In this document: positions 59,821 through 64,000 of the stretch, one piece after another
Numbering within the stretch: position 1 is the stretch's first letter
Layout: every line of letters begins with the position of its first letter
Assembly: GCA_016946835.1 (NCBI GenBank)
Contig: JACVTC010000037.1
Coordinates: 848,501 to 912,500 of the forward strand
Direction of reading: 5' to 3'
Source of the DNA: Neocallimastix lanati (nom. inval.)
Lineage: Eukaryota > Neocallimastigomycota > Neocallimastigomycetes > Neocallimastigales > Neocallimastigaceae
DNA length: 64,000 bases
Translations under genes and position numbers: made by a program
The notes under the pieces: generated by a model
Seen by the model: the letters and a program-made list of their open reading frames with translations, nothing else
What the model was told of the DNA's origin: nothing
Databases searched by the model: none

Positions 59821-60427
59821 ATGTGCTCTGTAAAAAGTAATTTATAAGTAGTGGTGTTTAGTAATTTTGCTAATTAATTATATATCCGTATATATTTACA
59901 TAAATTCTCTTCAGTTAGGATTAATTAAAATATACTGTTTAGGATATAAATTTTTAATTTTTTTTATTGGTTATTTATAGTTATATTATCTTTGGTGAAG
60001 AGAAAGTTATACAATATATGTTATTTCATTCATTTTAGTACAATTTAATTAAATTGTTTTAAAATAAATAAATATTGGAAAATCTAATAAATATATATAT
60101 ATATTAATAATTTATTAATATAGTGTTAGTGTTAAAAGTAAGATAGTTTAAGTAGGATAATAATATTAATTAGAGATAGTGAAATAGTAAAAATATCGTT
60201 ATTTTAATTAGCATTTTAGTGAATAATTTAGATAAATTATATAATAGGAATATTTTTTTTAAATAAAATAAGAGTAGGAAGATATAAATAATTTAAAAGT
60301 GTTAAAACTTAGGAATAAAATTACAATATATATAAGTATAATAAGATAAAAATATTGTGTATTTTAATAGTAGTATATTTAATAATATTAATTAATAGTA
60401 CATTTTAAAAATAGATATAGAAATAAA

Positions 60428-61141
60428 ATGGATATAAATCAAGATAACCTAACAGAAAAATTACAATTGTTAAAATTGTTAATTCAAAAAGGTAAATTTG
60501 AAACTGGAGTTAGTGATGGCGTGGATGAATTAGATGAGTTTGTAGATGGTGAATCAATGGGAATATTAGCTCTTGTTGATAATAAGGAAGCTAGGTGTAT
60601 TTTAAAAGGATACGGTGAAAATAATTTGGTAAATCGTAGTTTTCTGGAAAAATATATTCTTAATCATTGTATTGATGACTCAAGTATTACTGGAATAACT
60701 AAACTTACAATTTTAAATTTAACTATTGGTGGTGTTCAAAAAAATGTAATATTCAGATTAGTTGAGAAAGAAAATCCATTTTATGATATTAGTTTGAATT
60801 TTAAAACACAAAGAGAATTAGGAATTATTATTGACCCAAGCGACAATTTAATTCTTTTGAAACAAGGAACTTCTGAATTTAGAGTGGTAGCTGAACTTGA
60901 AAAATTATCTGTTTTAAATAAAAGAATCAATAAAAATGAAGAAAATAATAATAATAATAATAATAATAACATTTATAATAATAATAACATTTATAATAAT
61001 AATAACAATAATAGTAATAAAATTAATAATACTAAAAATAACGAGGTTGATGACATAATAAACACGAAACTAAATAAATTAAACGCGTTAAAATTGGATA
61101 ATTTCAGAGAAAATAATAAATTAGTAAATAATAAAATGTAA
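60428..61141 (+). CDS. LTR-element ORF1: catalytically dead retropepsin-like protein (237 aa)
   Basis: Residues about 43-146 have the layout of a retropepsin. First strand ILALVDNKEARCIL; then KGYGENNLVNRSFLEKY, exactly where DTGA--N-I---F--K is expected; a middle beta region (LTILNLTIGGVQKNVIF); and FYDISLNFKTQRELGIIID, where YDIILG--FL---GI-ID is expected. The catalytic Asp-Thr-Gly is replaced by Lys-Gly-Tyr-Gly and the ILG motif by SLN, so it should not be a protease. The N-terminus is acidic and helical; the C-terminus is Asn-rich and then Leu/Asn/Lys-rich. The first ATG after the LTR leader that opens this frame was used. Frame-intact despite the lost active site, it may serve a structural (Gag-like) role; that is inference. 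Confidence 0.7.
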   Translation: MDINQDNLTEKLQLLKLLIQKGKFETGVSDGVDELDEFVDGESMGILALVDNKEARCILKGYGENNLVNRSFLEKYILNHCIDDSSITGITKLTILNLTIGGVQKNVIFRLVEKENPFYDISLNFKTQRELGIIIDPSDNLILLKQGTSEFRVVAELEKLSVLNKRINKNEENNNNNNNNNIYNNNNIYNNNNNNSNKINNTKNNEVDDIINTKLNKLNALKLDNFRENNKLVNNKM

Positions 61142-61829
61142 AACAAACAACAATATTATAATTACTAAAGAAAAAAATAAAAATAATATTAAAGGTAGTG
61201 CAAATATTAAGAAAAATCAAAATAATAATATTGAGATTAATAGTATTGTAAAAATAAATAATAAGGAAAATATTAATTCAAATGGTAAAAATAAAAATAT
61301 TATTAATAATTCTGAAAATATAAGAAATAAAATAAATAGTCATACAATTGTAAAAGAAGAAATAAATATCAATGAATCTGTTAAAGTTGATAGCATTTTC
61401 AATAGAATTAATAAATCTATAACTCCTGGTTTGTTTAAGGAAATAAATATTATTAATAGTAACAATTCAAAAGTAGATAATATTCAAATTACTTCAAATG
61501 CTAATAAAAATAAACAATTTATAAAAAAAAATTATTCAGTTAATAATATTACTAATATAAAAGAAAGAAAAATTAATAATAATAATTCACCGGTTGATTT
61601 TAGTAATATTATAAATATAGATAGTGATAAGAAAATAAAAATTAATAAAATTAAAAAAATAATTAAAATTCCATATATTTATATTCAAAATAATGATAAA
61701 AATAAAATATATATTTATAAAATTATGATGCCCAAACCTGAAATCGCGTTAAAGGAGATTATTAAATATAGCAACAATCGCGTAGATACCAAACGGACAA
61801 ATAGGAATTATAAATATAAAAGAAAATAA
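61128..61829 (+). CDS. LTR-element second frame, Asn/Lys-rich, +1 relative to ORF1
   Basis: A frame open from 61128 to the TAA at 61827-61829 (about 233 codons), overlapping the last codons of ORF1 and shifted by +1. It has no ATG near its beginning, so it would need a +1 frameshift at about 61128-61138, a one-base indel or splicing to be expressed. Content is mainly Asn, Lys and Ile with a basic tail (RVDTKRTNRNYKYKRK), consistent with nucleic-acid binding. It could also be part of ORF1 split by a recent single-base change. No domain is recognised. Confidence 0.45.
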   Translation: MIKCKTNNNIIITKEKNKNNIKGSANIKKNQNNNIEINSIVKINNKENINSNGKNKNIINNSENIRNKINSHTIVKEEININESVKVDSIFNRINKSITPGLFKEINIINSNNSKVDNIQITSNANKNKQFIKKNYSVNNITNIKERKINNNNSPVDFSNIINIDSDKKIKINKIKKIIKIPYIYIQNNDKNKIYIYKIMMPKPEIALKEIIKYSNNRVDTKRTNRNYKYKRK

Positions 61830-61919
61830 AATTTTAAAATTATTATTTATTTTAATTAAACCTTATATTTTCTTTTATAAAAAAAAAATATATAGTTTAA
61901 TTTTTAGCAAGGGCATTTC

Positions 61920-62304
61920 TGATATAAAACAAATATGTGTAGTAACATATTTGTATATTTAATAATAATTATTAAATATTAAATTTATATCTTTTTGATA
62001 ATAATTATTTTATTTTATTTTATTTCAATATATATTATTATAATTATAATAATTATAATACTTTAATTCATATAAAATTTATATAGTTCTATATATTAGA
62101 ATATGTATTTAATATATTACCTATTTCTTATTATAAATTAAATTATTTATATTAGAAATAGAGAACTCGCTTGTAAATTTTTAGGAATTAGAATTATTAT
62201 TTTAATTGTACGAATATTATAATTTTATTAATAAAATTTACTAAACTACCATTATTTAAAACCCACTGCTTATAAATTATTGCACATAAAAGTCCCGCAT
62301 ATCA
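61920..62304 (+). repeat. 3' LTR
   Basis: Matches the 5' LTR except for one 2-bp and one 3-bp indel. A short purine-rich stretch (AGCAAGGGCA) ends a few bases upstream and may be a weak polypurine tract. Confidence 0.92.
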
Positions 62305-62658
62305 TATGTAATTTTTACTATAAAAAAATAATTATTTTTATTATCTTAAAAGAACGAGTTCTTAAAATTAATAAAATTTATGTATTAAATAAATACAAAA
62401 ATTAAATAAAGTTTATTATAAAAACACATATACTTTTCTCAATTTTTTTACTATATTTTAAATATATAATAAACTATATAATAAATTAACTAAATAAATA
62501 GATTTATTTAGTTATTTTTTATTTAGTTAATGCTTTTATTTAGTTAATTTTATTTATTGTTTATTATATATTTAATATATAGGTTTTTTTCAAAATGATA
62601 CTATTAAAAAAATTTACTATTTGCATAAATTATTTTAAATATAACTATTATTTGAAAT

Positions 62659-62931
62659 GGGAGAGTTGCATTTCCCCAAGTTACTTTTCGCCAGGTTGCA
62701 TTTCGACAAGTAGAGTATTGATATAAATAAATGAATAAATAAATAAATATTAATTCAAAATATATTTTTTTTAAAATTGTTTTTATGCGATATTAATGAT
62801 AATTAATTTTATTTATTGATTTATTTATTTATTTAATAATTTTCAATTTGGCGAAATGCCACATTTTTTTAATACGCCACATGCTTTCAAAAAAATTGGC
62901 GAAATGCAATTTGGCGAAATGCCCCACACCC
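62659..62931. mobile_element. MITE with 9-bp target duplication
   Basis: A 273-bp non-coding element flanked by ATTTGAAAT at 62650-62658 and 62932-62940. The ends are inverted: left GGGAGAGTTGCATTTCCCCA, right end on the opposite strand GGGTGTGGGGCATTTCGCCA. Each end also carries subterminal copies of GCATTTCGCCAA-TTG. A 9-bp duplication fits Mutator-like elements (8 bp would fit hAT). No transposase is present. Confidence 0.8.
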
Positions 62932-63000
62932 ATTTGAAATATTTTGAATATTATTTTATTCCATAGTTAACTAATCTAACCAATATTATATATAAATAAA

Positions 63001-63618
<618 letters not shown>

Positions 63619-64000
63619 AAGGAGGAAATGTTAGAATATGTAAAAATGATGTGAATATGAGATTTATTATGTAATAAATTGTAATGTAATATAATTAGTG
63701 TAACGCACAATATAATAATATAAAGCATTTAATTTAGAATAATAAAGTGCTAGTAACTCATTATCATAATATGCATTAAAAAAGTTCACATACTTATAAA
63801 CTCTTAGTTTCACATTCTTAAGGATTTAGAGTACTATCTGACTCTTAAAAGATTCTAAGCAAAAGAATCGTTTGCCGAACATAATATTATGTTAAAGAAA
63901 AATATATTGGAATACCAAATTATGATAAAAGTTGCTTATTAAGTCAATTTAAGGAAGACTAATAGAACTGAACATATGAAATGATCAAGATTGAAAAATT
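63619..64000 (+). mobile_element. Possible polypurine tract and partial LTR of a Ty1/copia-like element
   Basis: AAGGAGGAAA at 63619-63628 is directly followed by TGTTAGAATATG, the arrangement of a polypurine tract and LTR start typical of copia elements, whose LTRs commonly begin TGTTR. The following 370 bp are less AT-rich than the surroundings and non-coding. No matching CA end or second LTR lies inside the window, and no integrase or RNase H remnant is recognised upstream. It may be a 3' LTR next to a decayed body, or chance. Confidence 0.35.

Larger units (their letters stand above)
59411..62308 (+). mobile_element. Complete non-autonomous LTR retrotransposon
   Basis: Two direct LTRs (59415-59798, 384 bp; 61920-62304, 385 bp) start TGATAT and end ATATCA, a perfect 6-bp terminal inversion with canonical TG...CA. 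They differ only by a 2-bp and a 3-bp indel, so insertion is recent. TATG at 59411-59414 and 62305-62308 is a 4-bp target duplication. A tRNA primer binding site follows the 5' LTR. The internal 2.1 kb encodes one ORF with a degenerate retropepsin fold and a second, Asn/Lys-rich frame; no reverse transcriptase, RNase H or integrase is present, so movement must depend on enzymes from another element. Strand is set by the PBS and the ORF. Confidence 0.9.

Overview
The window is about 64 kb of extremely A+T-rich eukaryotic DNA. Genes carry many short GT-AG introns, Asn-rich (AAT-encoded) low-complexity coding tracts, and very long A, T, TA and AAT/ATT runs in introns and between genes. The intron-rich Integrator subunit gene, fungal-type HABP4/PAI-RBP1 mini-proteins, polyN proteins and LTR element together suggest an early-diverging fungus, most like the anaerobic gut fungi (Neocallimastigomycota). 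A dictyostelid-like amoeba is the main alternative, but it would not be expected to have about 20 exons per gene. This assignment is an inference from composition and gene structure.

Layout, left to right. 86-770: decayed tail of a non-LTR retrotransposon ORF, broken by an AAT-repeat expansion. 2237-9361 (+): INTS4, 20 exons, about 1036 aa. 10883-19706 (+): MUS81, 8 exons, about 2309 aa, roughly four times the usual size because a huge disordered insert lies between the winged helix and the ERCC4 nuclease. 21.8-28.7 kb: three dispersed copies of a 65-aa GAGKGNWG-type HABP4/PAI-RBP1 protein, each with one intron and a 9-nt last exon. 30971-33137 (+): secreted histidine acid phosphatase, 5 exons. 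33991-41499 (+): two adjacent polyN hypothetical genes, possibly one gene, with introns built almost entirely of AAT repeat. 42169-46509 and 50143-54492 (-): two tandem NF-X1-type zinc-finger/RING paralogues. 59415-62304: a complete non-autonomous LTR retrotransposon with nearly identical LTRs, a PBS and a 4-bp target duplication, encoding a retropepsin-like fold whose catalytic motif is gone. 62659-62931: a MITE with a 9-bp target duplication. 63629 onward: a possible Ty1/copia-type LTR running off the window edge.

The host genes cover transcription and RNA processing (INTS4, NF-X1), DNA repair (MUS81), ribosome or mRNA binding (HABP4 family) and secreted phosphatase activity. They do not form a pathway or cluster. 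Exon models were built by hand from GT-AG sites, reading phase and family similarity. Internal phases add up to intact reading frames, but no transcript data were available.
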